DNA of 64,000 nucleotides from Demequina sp. NBRC 110056 (GCF_002090155.1 NZ_BBRM01000006.1:248001-312000), one strand, 5' to 3'; numbered from the stretch's first letter, positions 17,833-27,287 are shown. The notes: generated by a model not told the origin, from the letters alone. Numbers and translations are program-made.

Positions 17833-20505
17833 TCAGGCCTTGGCGTCCTCCTCGCGGACGGTCTCGGCCTCGGGGGCATCCTCCTCGGAGGCGTCCTCCG
17901 CGTCCGGCACCGGGTGCTCACGCTCGAGCGCGGAGCCCTCGACGTCGACGTTCGGCAGGATGCGGTCGAGCCACTTGGGCAGCCACCAGGCGCCCTCGCC
18001 GAGCAGGTGCATGATCGACGGGATGATCACCATACGCACCACGAAGGCGTCGAGCAGCACGCCCGCGGCCAGGCCGAAGCCCATGGGCCGGATCATCGAG
18101 ATGTGCGAGAACACGAAGCCGCCGAAGACGGAGGCCATGATGATCGCCGCCGCGGTGACGACGGCGCGGCCGTGGCGCAGGCCGATGGTGACCGATGCGC
18201 GTGCCGAGTTGCCGTGGACGTACGCCTCCCGCATGCCCGTCGTGATGAACAGCTGGTAGTCCATCGCGAGGCCGAACAGGATGCCGGTGAGCATGATCGG
18301 CAGGAAGCTGAGGATCGGCCCGGGGCTGTGCACCCCGAAGATCGAGCCGAGCCAGCCCCACTGGTACACCGCGGTCACGGCGCCGAAGGCGGCGAACAGC
18401 GACAGCACGAAGCCGGCGGTCGCGACGAGCGGCACCAGGATCGAGCGGAACACGATGATGAGGATGATGACGGACAGGCCCACGACCACCGCGAGGTAGA
18501 GCGGCAGGGTCTCGTCGAGCTTCTCCGACAGGTCGATGTTGCCGCTGGCCTCGCCGGCGACGCCGATGGTCGTGCCCTCGATGGTGATGCCGTCGACGCT
18601 CGAGGCCTCGTCGAGGGGTGACAGGTCGCGCAGGTCGTGGACGAGCTGCTCCGTCGACTCGGACGACGGACCCTCGGTGGGGATCACCTGGAAGGCGAAG
18701 TAGTCGCGATCCTCGGAGACGCCCGCGGGCGCCACGCCGGCGACCGACTCGGTCTCCATGATGACGTTCTCGAGCGCGACCTGGGCGGCGAGCACGTCCT
18801 CCTCGGCGACCGCCTCGGGCAGGCGCGCGGTGACGAGCAGGGTGCCGTTGAGGCCCTCGCCGAACTCCTCGTCGATGGTCGTGTACGCGATGTACTGCGT
18901 CGAGTCCTCGGGCTCCTGGGTGCCATCGGGCAGGCCCAGACGCATCGAGAACGACGGGATCGCGATGACGGCGAGCGCGGCGGCGGCGACGAGCGCCGAG
19001 AGGACCGCGCGGCCCGTGCGCATGGGCTTGGCCTCGGGCTCGTGGTGCTCGGCCGCGCCCTTGTTGGCGCGGGCCTTCTTCGACAGCGCGCGGTCGCCCA
19101 TCCAGCCCAGCAGCGCCGGGGTGAGGGTGACGGCGGCCGCGACGGCGACGAGCACGCAGAACGCCGCGACGGTGCCCATGACGCCCAGGAACGGGATGCC
19201 CGTGACGTTGAGGGCGAGCAGTGCGACGATGACGGTCGCGCCGGCGAACACGACGGCGTTGCCGGACGTGCCGTTCGCGAGGCCGATCGACTCGTTGAGG
19301 TTCATGCCGCGCGCGAGCTGCGTGCGGTGGCGGTTGACGATGAACAGCGAGTAGTCGATGCCGACGGCGAGCGCGAGCATCACGCCGAGCACGGGCGTGA
19401 CCGACTGCATGTCCACCGTGCCGGAGAACGCCAGGGCCGTGGCGACGCCCACACCGACGCCGATGACCGACGTGACGATGGGCTGCAGCGCGGGCAGGAT
19501 CGCGCGCATCATGATGAGCAGCACGGCGAAGGCGAGCAGCACGCCCACGACCTCGCCGACGCCCAGGATGCCCTCGACGGTGGTGTTGAAGTCCGCAGAG
19601 AAGTTGACCTCGACCCCGTCCGGAACAGCCGCGCGCAGCTCCTCCATGATCGCGTCCTTGTCGGGCTGCGGGACCTCGAAGACCGGCAGGCCGAACTGCA
19701 CGGCCGCGAGGGCGGTCGCGCCGTCGTCGGACACGGTGCGCAGGATGGACGCGTTCTCGGCGAGCTGGGCGCCGAGCTCGAGCTGCTCCTCCTGGGCGAG
19801 GAGCTCCTCGCTGCCGGCGTCGAGCTCGTCCTGGCCGGCCTCGATCTCCGCGAGCCCGGCGTCGATCTGCGCCTGCTGCTCGTCGAGCTGGGCAGCGGAC
19901 GCGTCGAGCTCCGCCTGCTGCGCGTCGAACTGCGCCTGAGCGGCCTCGTACTGGCCCGCGTCCTGCGCCTGCCGGATCGCGGCGTCGAGCCGCGCCTGGC
20001 CCTCGTCGAGCTGGCCGCGCGCGGCGTCGAGCTGGTCCTGGCCGGCCTGGAGCTCCGCGAGCCCCGCGTCGAGCTCCGCCTGTCCGGCCTCGAGCTGGGC
20101 CTTGCCGTCCTCGATCTGCTGCGGAGCGGACTCCATCTGGGCCGCCTGCTCCTCCAGCTGGGCCTGCTGCTCGAACGGGTCGATGACGTTCTCGACCTCG
20201 TTGCTGCCAGGCAGCTCCGCCAGCGCGGCGCTGATCTCCGCCTGCTGGTCCTCGGTGAAGGCATCTCCGGACTCCGTGGTGAGCACCACGCGGCCGGTGC
20301 CGCCGTCGAGCCCGGGGATCTCCTCCGCGAGCTCGTCGGTGACGCGCTCGGTCTCGAGGCCGGGGATGGAGAAGCTGTCGGTCAGCTTGCCGCCGAAGGC
20401 GACGAAGGCCCCGCCAGCGGAGGCGAGGACGAGCGCCCAGATGAGGACGACGACGAGCGGGCGCAGGGACGACGCGCGCCCCAGCCGGTAGAGCAGGTGT
20501 GCCAC
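17833..20505 (-). CDS. MMPL/RND-family transporter with coiled-coil insert
   Basis: Large exporter-like protein of 890 aa with two blocks of membrane helices. The first external loop (about residues 95-235) is a long coiled coil made of 7-residue units such as AELDAGL and DQLDAAR, giving dozens of Gln/Leu/Ala/Asp repeats. The conserved intramembrane GIDYSLFIVNR and AMDYQLFITT segments contain the aspartates that take protons in this family. It starts at GTG with AAAGG upstream and has an acidic C-terminal tail. The divergent TetR regulator beside it suggests an inducible efflux or envelope-lipid transport role; cargo is unknown. Confidence 0.85.
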   Translation of the reverse strand: MAHLLYRLGRASSLRPLVVVLIWALVLASAGGAFVAFGGKLTDSFSIPGLETERVTDELAEEIPGLDGGTGRVVLTTESGDAFTEDQQAEISAALAELPGSNEVENVIDPFEQQAQLEEQAAQMESAPQQIEDGKAQLEAGQAELDAGLAELQAGQDQLDAARGQLDEGQARLDAAIRQAQDAGQYEAAQAQFDAQQAELDASAAQLDEQQAQIDAGLAEIEAGQDELDAGSEELLAQEEQLELGAQLAENASILRTVSDDGATALAAVQFGLPVFEVPQPDKDAIMEELRAAVPDGVEVNFSADFNTTVEGILGVGEVVGVLLAFAVLLIMMRAILPALQPIVTSVIGVGVGVATALAFSGTVDMQSVTPVLGVMLALAVGIDYSLFIVNRHRTQLARGMNLNESIGLANGTSGNAVVFAGATVIVALLALNVTGIPFLGVMGTVAAFCVLVAVAAAVTLTPALLGWMGDRALSKKARANKGAAEHHEPEAKPMRTGRAVLSALVAAAALAVIAIPSFSMRLGLPDGTQEPEDSTQYIAYTTIDEEFGEGLNGTLLVTARLPEAVAEEDVLAAQVALENVIMETESVAGVAPAGVSEDRDYFAFQVIPTEGPSSESTEQLVHDLRDLSPLDEASSVDGITIEGTTIGVAGEASGNIDLSEKLDETLPLYLAVVVGLSVIILIIVFRSILVPLVATAGFVLSLFAAFGAVTAVYQWGWLGSIFGVHSPGPILSFLPIMLTGILFGLAMDYQLFITTGMREAYVHGNSARASVTIGLRHGRAVVTAAAIIMASVFGGFVFSHISMIRPMGFGLAAGVLLDAFVVRMVIIPSIMHLLGEGAWWLPKWLDRILPNVDVEGSALEREHPVPDAEDASEEDAPEAETVREEDAKA

Positions 20506-20562
20506 GAGGACTGCCTTTCGGGCGTGGTGTGGTGGGAGGGGCGACGGTGCCTGCGGTCAGTG

Positions 20563-20608
20563 TAACCGGCGTCCTGCACTTATCCAACACGTGTCGGTTA
20601 AAAGTTGG
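20563..20608. promoter_or_regulatory. Operator region between MMPL gene and tetR
   Basis: Nested inverted repeats occupy the divergent gap: TAACCG (20563) with CGGTTA (20595), a 14-bp near-palindrome CCAACACGTGTCGG (20584-20597) with a perfect ACACGTGT core, and CCAAC/GTTGG arms ending at 20608. The size and position fit a TetR-family site controlling both genes. Confidence 0.6.
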
Positions 20609-20640
20609 AGAAGCGCCGATGCGGTGGCAGACTGGGCGGC

Positions 20641-21207
20641 ATGGACGCCAGGATCGTGCGGACTCGCCGCCGGCTGCAGGAGGCGCTCTTCGCGCTCGCG
20701 CGCGAGCGCGGGATCGACGAGGTGTCCATCGCGGACATCGCCGAGCGCGCCGGCGTCAACCGCTCGACGTTCTACCAGCACTACTCCGACAAGGAGACGC
20801 TGCTCGCGGACGCTCTCGACATCGTCGCGACCGAGGCGGGTGCCAACCTCGAGTGCATCGACCACTGGTCGGAGGAGCCGCCGCAGGTTCTGCTCGACTT
20901 CCTCGCCCACGTGGACGCGCACGCCGACCTGTACGCGCGGGTCTTCCTCGAGCCGGGCTACGGCGTGGTGCTGGCGCGCCTGCGCGAGCACGTGTTCGCC
21001 GCAGTGCGCACCGTCGTGGAGGCGTCGCCGGCGCCGCGCGTGGCGGTGCCGTCGGACATCATCGCCGCTGGCGTGGCTGGCTCCGTGGTCGGGATCCTCG
21101 GCGCGTGGCTCGCGCGCGAGCCGCGCGAGCGGCCCGAGGAGGTCGCGACGTGGGTGATGGCCGTCGTGCTCGGCCCCCCGGTGCCGCTCGAGCCCGCCAC
21201 GGCCTGA
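20641..21207 (+). CDS. TetR-family transcriptional regulator
   Basis: One-domain regulator of 188 aa. The helix-turn-helix is clear at about 24-48 (VSIADIAERAGVNRSTFYQHY). The C-terminal ligand domain is helical and not informative. It is divergent from the MMPL transporter with an operator-like palindrome between, so it is most likely that transporter's repressor. The ATG at 20641 is preferred over one 36 nt upstream; a CAGACT element 7 nt before it would make a leaderless message. Confidence 0.85.
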   Translation: MDARIVRTRRRLQEALFALARERGIDEVSIADIAERAGVNRSTFYQHYSDKETLLADALDIVATEAGANLECIDHWSEEPPQVLLDFLAHVDAHADLYARVFLEPGYGVVLARLREHVFAAVRTVVEASPAPRVAVPSDIIAAGVAGSVVGILGAWLAREPRERPEEVATWVMAVVLGPPVPLEPATA

Positions 21208-21220
21208 CGCCATCCGGCCG

Positions 21221-21250
21221 TTGTCCCGTGTCGGCCACCCCGCGTACACT
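21221..21250 (+). promoter_or_regulatory. ssrA promoter
   Basis: TTGTCC (21221-21226) and TACACT (21245-21250) are 18 nt apart. Transcription should start near 21257, with about 11 nt removed by RNase P to make the tmRNA 5' end. Confidence 0.65.
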
Positions 21251-21267
21251 GGAGGCACAACTGCACA

Positions 21268-21632
21268 GGGGATGATCGGTTTCGACGTGTGTGCTTTCCT
21301 CAGGGGAAGCGGGCCGAGGACGTCACGTTATCTCGTTAACGCTCGTGGCAAACCTATAGGTGCCGATTCCAAGCGCACCGACTTCGCCCTCGCTGCCTAA
21401 GCGAGCCCCGAAGTCCGTCAGCCCAGGCTAGTTCCCGTCCTGGTTCCTGGCGTCATCTAGGGAACTTGCTCCACCGTCACGTCGTCGGGCGGTGGGGGAC
21501 TCTTAGACGACTGGGGCTATCGCACAGCTCGTCTGAAGGTCGTGCGGGTCCGAGACACTGAGCATTCAGACTGCGCCCGGAGAAGACCTGTCGTCGTGCA
21601 TGCGGACGGGGGTTCGATTCCCCCCATCTCCA
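21268..21632 (+). ncRNA. ssrA: Transfer-messenger RNA (tmRNA)
   Basis: tmRNA of about 365 nt that rescues stalled ribosomes. The 5' end GGGGATGATCGGTTTCGAC pairs with CATCTCC at the 3' end, and the T arm GGGGGTTCGATTCCCCC plus an encoded CCA are present. The tag is read from GCC at 21362 to the TAA at 21398-21400 and encodes ADSKRTDFALAA, ending with the usual LAA degron. Pseudoknot stems follow the tag. It is a one-piece tmRNA. Confidence 0.96.
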
Positions 21633-21659
21633 CGCTTTCATCCCTGTCTGGTGACCGAG

Positions 21660-21693
21660 AGGCCGCCGTCGTTCACGTCAACGACGGCGGCCT
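21660..21693 (+). terminator. ssrA terminator
   Basis: Perfect 14-bp stem AGGCCGCCGTCGTT/AACGACGGCGGCCT with loop CACGTC, 27 nt after the tmRNA, followed by TCTCTGT. Confidence 0.85.
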
Positions 21694-21718
21694 TCTCTGT
21701 CCGCCCGCCCGCTCGCCC

Positions 21719-23941
21719 CTACTCGCTCGCGTCCTCGGCGTCGGTGTCGTCGGCCACGGACGCGACGCCCTTGCGCATCTCGAGCCCGTGCGCACGGGCG
21801 AGCTCGGCGACCTGGGCGACGTCCTCGCGCCGCACCCGCGCCGGCCGCCCCAGCCACAGCCAGTCCTGGCGCGGCTCGCCGGGAGAGATGTCCGTCGCGA
21901 CCGGCATGAGGACGCGCACCTCGACGGCCGGGTTGTCGGCGCTCACCGGCGCGAGATCGAGCTCGCCGAGCTCCTGGACGAAGGCGACCAGCCCGTCCCG
22001 CTCGGGCTCCTCGCCGAACACCACGAGCACGGGGTCGTGCGCGAAGCACCGCTCCTTGACCTCGGCGAGCACGCGGTCGCGGCCGGCGACGTTCTTGCGG
22101 CTGGCCGCGCCCCAGTAGGAGCTGTGGGGGTAGGCCGCGATGAACTGCCCGAGAGTCGCTGGCCGGGCGCCGACGGGGACGTCGCGGACGCCCGCGCCGA
22201 AGCGCGACGCGAGCTCCCCGCCCACGAGGTCGTGGGTGAAGAACATGTTGGTCCACGTGGTCGAGGCGAATTGCGCGGACTGGTGCAGTCGCGACGTGTC
22301 CTCGCCCCGCACCCCGGTCCACACCTTGTAGCGCAGCGCGTGGCTGTCGTGTGCCGACGCGGTGCGCTGGGCCTGCGGCGGCGCGGTCGACAGGAAGCGG
22401 TCCTGCTTCGCCTCAGCGAACGCGTCCGCGCCGGACGTCACGAGGATCTCCGCGTGGGTGAGCGGGCACGCAAGCGTCACGAGGTCGGTGACGATCCATC
22501 GACCTGACGCGACCACCTCCTCGCCCTCGAGCCGGTGAGGCGCCCGCAGGGCCTCGCTCAGCGCCGCGCGGTCGAGCTCGGCCTCGCCGCCCACCTCTCC
22601 CGCGAGCGCGTGCCGCTCGACCCGGCGCACGGCACGCTCGTAGCGGGTCACCGCATCGGCGTCGTCGCCGTCGGCGAGGGGCACCCGCGACAGCGGGATC
22701 TCGACCTCCGGCGCCACCGTGTTCCAGTAGGCGTGCAGCGCGTCGCACGCGATCACCGTGCCCAGGCTGTGGCCCACGAGCACGATGCGGTCGTACCGAT
22801 AGCGCTGCGTCACCTCGTCGCGGTCCTCCGCGATCTGACGCAGCCTCTCGACGAGCCCCGCCCGAATCGACTCCCTCTCGGAGATGTTGTCCGGCTTGCT
22901 CGACAGGTACCGGGCCGCGTCGCCGAGCCCGCTGAGCGCGAACCCGCCCACCGCGAGCGTGACCACGGGGATGACCGCGCCGAGGAACGTCTGCGCTCCG
23001 GCGAGCGCGCCCCACATCTCGCCGCGCTCGGGGTCGCCGAGGTTGGTCGCCACGATCGCGAGAACCACGGCGAGCACGACCAGCGACAGGGTGACCGCGA
23101 GCCGCATACGCCACGCGACCGCGCCGGCGACGGCGGCGACCACGAGCACCCCAGCGGCCGCGCCGGTGAGGATCGAGGGCCAGGTCTGCGCGGCGAAGAC
23201 CGCGCCCACCACGTACCCGACCGCCGCCGACAGCCCCGCGAGCAGCAGGGTCCTGATCGTCGTGAGCACCCCCGCGAACTGGGAGATGGTGACCGCGAGG
23301 ACGGCGAACAGCGCGGCGAGCAGGCCACCACCGCCGAGCAGCAGCGGATGCCCCGCCTGCACCGCGGCCGCGGCCACGAGCGCCGTGACGACCCCGGTCG
23401 CCAAGGCGAGCACGATCGCCGCGATGCGGGCGAGCCGATCCGCGCCCGCGGACACCGCGTGATCGGGAGAGGGGCCGTAGGCCTTCATGAACCCGTCCTC
23501 GAGACCCGAACGATCCGCCTCGACGAGCTTGCGCACGAACGACGGCAGGTGCCGCCAGGCCGTGTCCCGGAAGCGATACGCCCAGTAGTACTCGTAGAAG
23601 TGCGTGGTGCGGGACCAGCTGCGGGCCTCGGCGTCGTCGACGCCGGGGACGGTCCGGATGCGGTGGCGCATGTCGACGCTCACGATCCGCCCGAACGACG
23701 TCCCGGCGAGGCGGTCGGGCAGGACGAAGCGGCGGTCGCCCGCCGTCGCGTCGACCACCCCGTCGCCGCTGTCGATGATGCCCGCGACGGGCGCCATGTC
23801 CTCGCGCAGCGGCTCGGGCGCCGCGGTGCGGGCGACCGCAGGGTCGGAGCCCCGCCCGACGAACGACAGCAGCGTGTCGAGCGGCTCCTGCTCGCCGATG
23901 CCGTGGACCACGATCACCGCAGTGCGCGGAAGCATCGCCAT
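21719..23941 (-). CDS. Alpha/beta hydrolase with inserted membrane domain
   Basis: Protein of 740 aa. The N-terminus carries VIVVHGIGEQE, the oxyanion-type HG motif of lipase-like hydrolases. A block of about eight hydrophobic helices (roughly residues 165-350) follows, and then the nucleophile elbow VLVGHSLGTVIA. The long C-terminal part, about 330 residues, has HALRYKVWTGVRGE and TNMFFTHDLVGG, which may supply the catalytic His and membrane contacts. So one hydrolase fold is split by a membrane module. The ATG at 23941 has GGGGGAGGAACC before it. It probably acts on lipids at the inner membrane; no substrate can be assigned. Confidence 0.65.
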   Translation of the reverse strand: MAMLPRTAVIVVHGIGEQEPLDTLLSFVGRGSDPAVARTAAPEPLREDMAPVAGIIDSGDGVVDATAGDRRFVLPDRLAGTSFGRIVSVDMRHRIRTVPGVDDAEARSWSRTTHFYEYYWAYRFRDTAWRHLPSFVRKLVEADRSGLEDGFMKAYGPSPDHAVSAGADRLARIAAIVLALATGVVTALVAAAAVQAGHPLLLGGGGLLAALFAVLAVTISQFAGVLTTIRTLLLAGLSAAVGYVVGAVFAAQTWPSILTGAAAGVLVVAAVAGAVAWRMRLAVTLSLVVLAVVLAIVATNLGDPERGEMWGALAGAQTFLGAVIPVVTLAVGGFALSGLGDAARYLSSKPDNISERESIRAGLVERLRQIAEDRDEVTQRYRYDRIVLVGHSLGTVIACDALHAYWNTVAPEVEIPLSRVPLADGDDADAVTRYERAVRRVERHALAGEVGGEAELDRAALSEALRAPHRLEGEEVVASGRWIVTDLVTLACPLTHAEILVTSGADAFAEAKQDRFLSTAPPQAQRTASAHDSHALRYKVWTGVRGEDTSRLHQSAQFASTTWTNMFFTHDLVGGELASRFGAGVRDVPVGARPATLGQFIAAYPHSSYWGAASRKNVAGRDRVLAEVKERCFAHDPVLVVFGEEPERDGLVAFVQELGELDLAPVSADNPAVEVRVLMPVATDISPGEPRQDWLWLGRPARVRREDVAQVAELARAHGLEMRKGVASVADDTDAEDASE

Positions 23942-24047
23942 GGTTCCTCCCCCGGAAGCGATTGAGCACCATTCGAGCACACCTCGCGCCGCCGTGCTGG
24001 AAGTCGTGCACTCGGTCGCGTGGACGCGACACGTCGCCCGCGGCCGG

Positions 24048-24053
24048 TAGCGT
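24048..24053 (+). promoter_or_regulatory. -10 element, leaderless promoter of aldo/keto reductase
   Basis: TAGCGT ends 7 nt before the ATG at 24061. Confidence 0.6.
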
Positions 24054-24060
24054 GGCGGGC

Positions 24061-25017
24061 ATGGAGCAGCGCGCAGTCGGAACCGCCCCCTTCACCGTCT
24101 CCGCGATGGGTCTGGGGTGCAACAACTTCGGCCGCATGGGCACCGCCTCGCAGACGCAGGAAGGCACCGACGCGGTCATCGCCGCTGCCCTCGACGCGGG
24201 CGTGACGTTCTTCGACACCGCCGACCTCTACGGCGGCCAGTGGGGGCTGTCAGAGACGCTCATGGGTCACGCGTGGAAGGGCCGCCGCGACGAGGCGGTC
24301 CTCGCCACCAAGTTCGGCTTCACCGAGGTCGCCACGCCCCTCGACCAGCTCGGCGCCAAGGGCTCGCGCGCCTACCTGCGTGCGGCGTGCGAGGCGTCCC
24401 TCGAGCGCCTGCAGACGGACCGCATCGACCTCTTCCAGCAGCATCAGCCGGACCCGTCGACGCCCCTCGAGGAGACCCTCGGCGCGCTCGCGGAGCTGGT
24501 CGACGAGGGCAAGATCCTCGCCTACGGCGTCTCGCAGTTCACCGCGGAGCAGCTCCGCAGCGCCGATGCGGTGGTCACCGGCCTCGGCGCCCCCGGGGTG
24601 GCGTCGAGCCAGGACGAGCTGAGCCTCGTCGCCCGCGGCGTCGAGACGGATGGCCGCCTCGCGGCGGCGGAGGAGATCGGCGCGGGCTTCCTGCCCTTCT
24701 TCCCCCTGGCGAACGGGCTGTTCACCGGCAAGTTCTCCCGTACGGAGATCCCCGCCGACTCCCGCATCGGCCGTCAGCGCCCCCATATCGCTCAGAACGC
24801 GGACTGGGACGCGATGGAGGCATACCAGGCCCTGTGCGAGGAGTGGGGCGTCACCATGCTCGAGGCGACGCTCGGATGGTTCCTCACGCGCCCCGTGGTG
24901 TCGTCCGTGATCGCCGGCGCGACGCGGCCCGAGCAGGTCACGCAGAACGCGGCGAGCGCGCAGTGGCGGCCGTCGCCCGAGCAGGCCGCCCAGATCGACG
25001 CGCTGTTCCCGGCGTAG
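24061..25017 (+). CDS. Aldo/keto reductase
   Basis: NADPH-dependent carbonyl reductase of the (beta/alpha)8 AKR fold, 318 aa. The catalytic tetrad is visible: D52 and Y57 in FDTADLYGG, K84 in ATKFGF and H128 in LFQQHQPDP. The C-terminal VVSSVIAGATRPEQV forms the phosphate-binding site. Substrates of this subfamily are broad, so the role is open. It is a single gene, convergent with the desaturase gene 7 nt away. Confidence 0.88.
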   Translation: MEQRAVGTAPFTVSAMGLGCNNFGRMGTASQTQEGTDAVIAAALDAGVTFFDTADLYGGQWGLSETLMGHAWKGRRDEAVLATKFGFTEVATPLDQLGAKGSRAYLRAACEASLERLQTDRIDLFQQHQPDPSTPLEETLGALAELVDEGKILAYGVSQFTAEQLRSADAVVTGLGAPGVASSQDELSLVARGVETDGRLAAAEEIGAGFLPFFPLANGLFTGKFSRTEIPADSRIGRQRPHIAQNADWDAMEAYQALCEEWGVTMLEATLGWFLTRPVVSSVIAGATRPEQVTQNAASAQWRPSPEQAAQIDALFPA

Positions 25018-25024
25018 GGGGCGG

Positions 25025-26098
25025 CTAGCGCCCCATCGCGACGCGCTCGGGGCAGTCGAACGGGTCGCGGGCCGCCAGCCCGACGCGGTTGAGGTACGCG
25101 ATCACGATCCCGTACGACTCGATGAGGCTGGTCTCGGTGTACGGGACGTCGTGGGCGGCGCAGTACTCGCGCACGATCTCGCGGGCACGGCCCAGGTGCG
25201 GTCGCGCCATGTTCGGGAACAGGTGGTGCTCGATCTGGTAGTTGAGGCCGCCCGTGAGGATGCTCATCGCCCAGCCGCCACGGATGTTGCGGCTGGTGAG
25301 CACCTGCTTGGACAGGAAGTCCATGCGCACGTCGGCGTCGACCACGAGCATGCCCTTGTGGTTGGGCGCGAAGGACGCCCCCATGTACACGCCGAACACC
25401 GCCATCTGCACGCCCACGAAGGCGAATGCCATCCCGAGCGGCAGCACCCAGAACACCGCGCCGAGGTAGACGGCGAAGTGAGCTGCGATCATCGGCAGCT
25501 CGGTCCACCGCTGGCGACGCGTCCCGCCCGACACGAGCGACACGACGGAGCGGTAGTGGAGGTTCAGGCCCTCGAGCGTGAGGAGGGGGAAGAACAGCCA
25601 GCCCTGTCGCTGCGTGATCCAGCGAATGAGGCCGCGGGACTCGCGGGCGTCCTCCTCGAGGAAGGAGATCGTGTCCTTCTCGATGTCGGGGTCGGCGCCG
25701 CGCTTGTTGGGGTTGGCGTGGTGGCGGGAGTGCTTGGTCATCCACCACTGGTGGCTGATGCCGACCACCGCGGCGCTGAGGATGCGTCCCAGGCGGTCGT
25801 TCGCCGGGCCCGAGACGAAGACGGTGCGGTGCGAGGCCTCGTGGCCCAGGAACGCGACCTGGGTCAGCACGATGCCGAGCGCTGCCGCCATGAGCAGCTG
25901 GAACCACGAGTCGCCCAGCAGCACGAAGCCTGTGACGACGCCTCCGAAGGCGAGAGCGAGCGCCGCGCCGTAGCCGGAGTAGAAGCCGTACGAGCGGCGC
26001 AGCAGGCCCGTGTCGCGCACGGTCGCGGCGAGCTCCGTGAAGCGGTGGGTGATCGGGTTGGACGGGTAGCGGGGGGCCGTGGCCGGCGTCGGGGTCAT
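25025..26098 (-). CDS. Membrane fatty-acid (acyl-CoA/acyl-lipid) desaturase
   Basis: Di-iron desaturase of 357 aa with four main membrane helices. The three histidine boxes are HEASH (86-90), HSRHH (123-127) and QIEHH near residue 297, where Gln replaces the first His as in linoleoyl- and DesA3-type enzymes. It introduces a double bond into acyl chains using O2 and electrons from a redox partner not encoded nearby. A CTGGAGACGC ribosome site precedes the ATG. The inverted repeat at 26171-26186 may be its operator. No cytochrome b5 domain is fused. Confidence 0.9.
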   Translation of the reverse strand: MTPTPATAPRYPSNPITHRFTELAATVRDTGLLRRSYGFYSGYGAALALAFGGVVTGFVLLGDSWFQLLMAAALGIVLTQVAFLGHEASHRTVFVSGPANDRLGRILSAAVVGISHQWWMTKHSRHHANPNKRGADPDIEKDTISFLEEDARESRGLIRWITQRQGWLFFPLLTLEGLNLHYRSVVSLVSGGTRRQRWTELPMIAAHFAVYLGAVFWVLPLGMAFAFVGVQMAVFGVYMGASFAPNHKGMLVVDADVRMDFLSKQVLTSRNIRGGWAMSILTGGLNYQIEHHLFPNMARPHLGRAREIVREYCAAHDVPYTETSLIESYGIVIAYLNRVGLAARDPFDCPERVAMGR

Positions 26099-26170
26099 GC
26101 GTCTCCAGGTTGGGGGCGTGTGACGAACGCAGCCGAGGGGCCGGGCTCAATCAGGAGCGGTTGCGCCCAC

Positions 26171-26186
26171 CCTACGCGACCGTAGG
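26171..26186. promoter_or_regulatory. Inverted repeat upstream of desaturase gene
   Basis: CCTACG-CGAC-CGTAGG, 73 nt before the desaturase start; a candidate repressor site for membrane-lipid control. Confidence 0.4.
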
Positions 26187-26308
26187 TTAGATGCAACACC
26201 CCCGCGCGGGGGAAGTGACGAAGACGACGCGGGCCGCCCAGCCGCGCCGATGCGCCCGCCGGGTTCGCGCCTCCGCCCGCCTTCCCCGCTGGGGGCGCCC
26301 CGCCCCAG

Positions 26309-26314
26309 TACGCT
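26309..26314 (+). promoter_or_regulatory. -10 element, leaderless promoter of cation antiporter
   Basis: TACGCT ends 7 nt before the ATG at 26322. Confidence 0.6.
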
Positions 26315-26321
26315 CGTGCCC

Positions 26322-27287
26322 ATGCTGGTCCCCATCCTCGCGACGCTCGGAGGGCTCGCGGCCCTCGCCTGGAGCGCCGACAAGTTCGTCGCCGGCGCCT
26401 CGGCGGTCGCCCGCTACCTCGGCATGGCGCCGCTGCTCATCGGCATGATCGTCATCGGCTTCGGCACGTCGGCACCCGAGCTCGTCGTGTCGACCTTCGC
26501 CGCGGCGGGGGGCGACCCTGAGATCGCGCTCGGCAACGCCTTCGGCTCGAACATCGCGAACATCGGCCTGATCCTGGGCATCACCGCGATCGTGCTGCCG
26601 ATCATCGTCAAGCGCGGCATCCTGCGCAAGGAGCTGCCGCTCCTGCTGGTGGTGACCGCGGTCGCGTGGCTCGTCATGAGCGACGGGGAGCTGTCGCGAG
26701 GCGACGCGGGCGTCCTCGTGCTGCTGCTCGTGGTCCTGCTCACGTGGCAGATCCTGTCCGCGCGCCAGCACCAGGGCGACGCGCTCGAGAAGGACGTCGA
26801 GGAGGCGGCGGCGTCGCGCGCGATGTCGCGCAAGGCGGCGTGGGTATGGCTCCTCGTCGGCCTCGTCCTGCTCGTCGTGTCCTCGAGGATCCTGGTGTGG
26901 GGAGCGGTCGAGATCGCCGAGTCGCTCGGCTGGTCGGACCTCGTGATCGGCCTGACGGTGGTCGCCATCGGCACGTCGGCGCCCGAGCTCGCCTCGGCGC
27001 TCGCCGCAGCGCGCCACGGGCAGAACGACCTGGCGCTCGGCAACGTCATCGGCTCGAACCTCTTCAACACCCTCGGCGTCGTGGGCCTGGCGGGCCTCAT
27101 CGCCCCGGCGACGGTCAGCCCCGAGCTCCTCAACCGCGACCTGCCCATGGTCGCGTTCATGACGGTTCTCGTGCTGATCTTCGGCTTCCGGTGGAAGCGC
27201 GACGGACGCATCAACCGGCTCGAGGGTGGCGTGCTGCTCGCGCTGTGGCTCGCGTACACGGCGTTCCTCGTGCTCAACCCGACGTAG
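26322..27287 (+). CDS. Calcium/sodium antiporter, CaCA family
   Basis: Membrane exchanger of 321 aa with about ten helices in two inverted halves. Each half has the family alpha repeat: GFGTSAPELVVS then GNAFGSNIANIG in the first, AIGTSAPELASA then GNVIGSNLFNTLG in the second; their acidic and Asn residues bind the cations. An acidic cytoplasmic loop near residue 160-175 separates the halves. It resembles YrbG-type Ca2+/Na+ or H+ exchangers; the driving ion is not readable. Confidence 0.9.
   Translation: MLVPILATLGGLAALAWSADKFVAGASAVARYLGMAPLLIGMIVIGFGTSAPELVVSTFAAAGGDPEIALGNAFGSNIANIGLILGITAIVLPIIVKRGILRKELPLLLVVTAVAWLVMSDGELSRGDAGVLVLLLVVLLTWQILSARQHQGDALEKDVEEAAASRAMSRKAAWVWLLVGLVLLVVSSRILVWGAVEIAESLGWSDLVIGLTVVAIGTSAPELASALAAARHGQNDLALGNVIGSNLFNTLGVVGLAGLIAPATVSPELLNRDLPMVAFMTVLVLIFGFRWKRDGRINRLEGGVLLALWLAYTAFLVLNPT

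Noticed and set aside
18637-20565. A 642-codon frame opposite the MMPL gene.
   Set aside because: High-GC antisense shadow; its Arg/Glu/Asp-rich product mirrors the coiled-coil repeats of the real gene.
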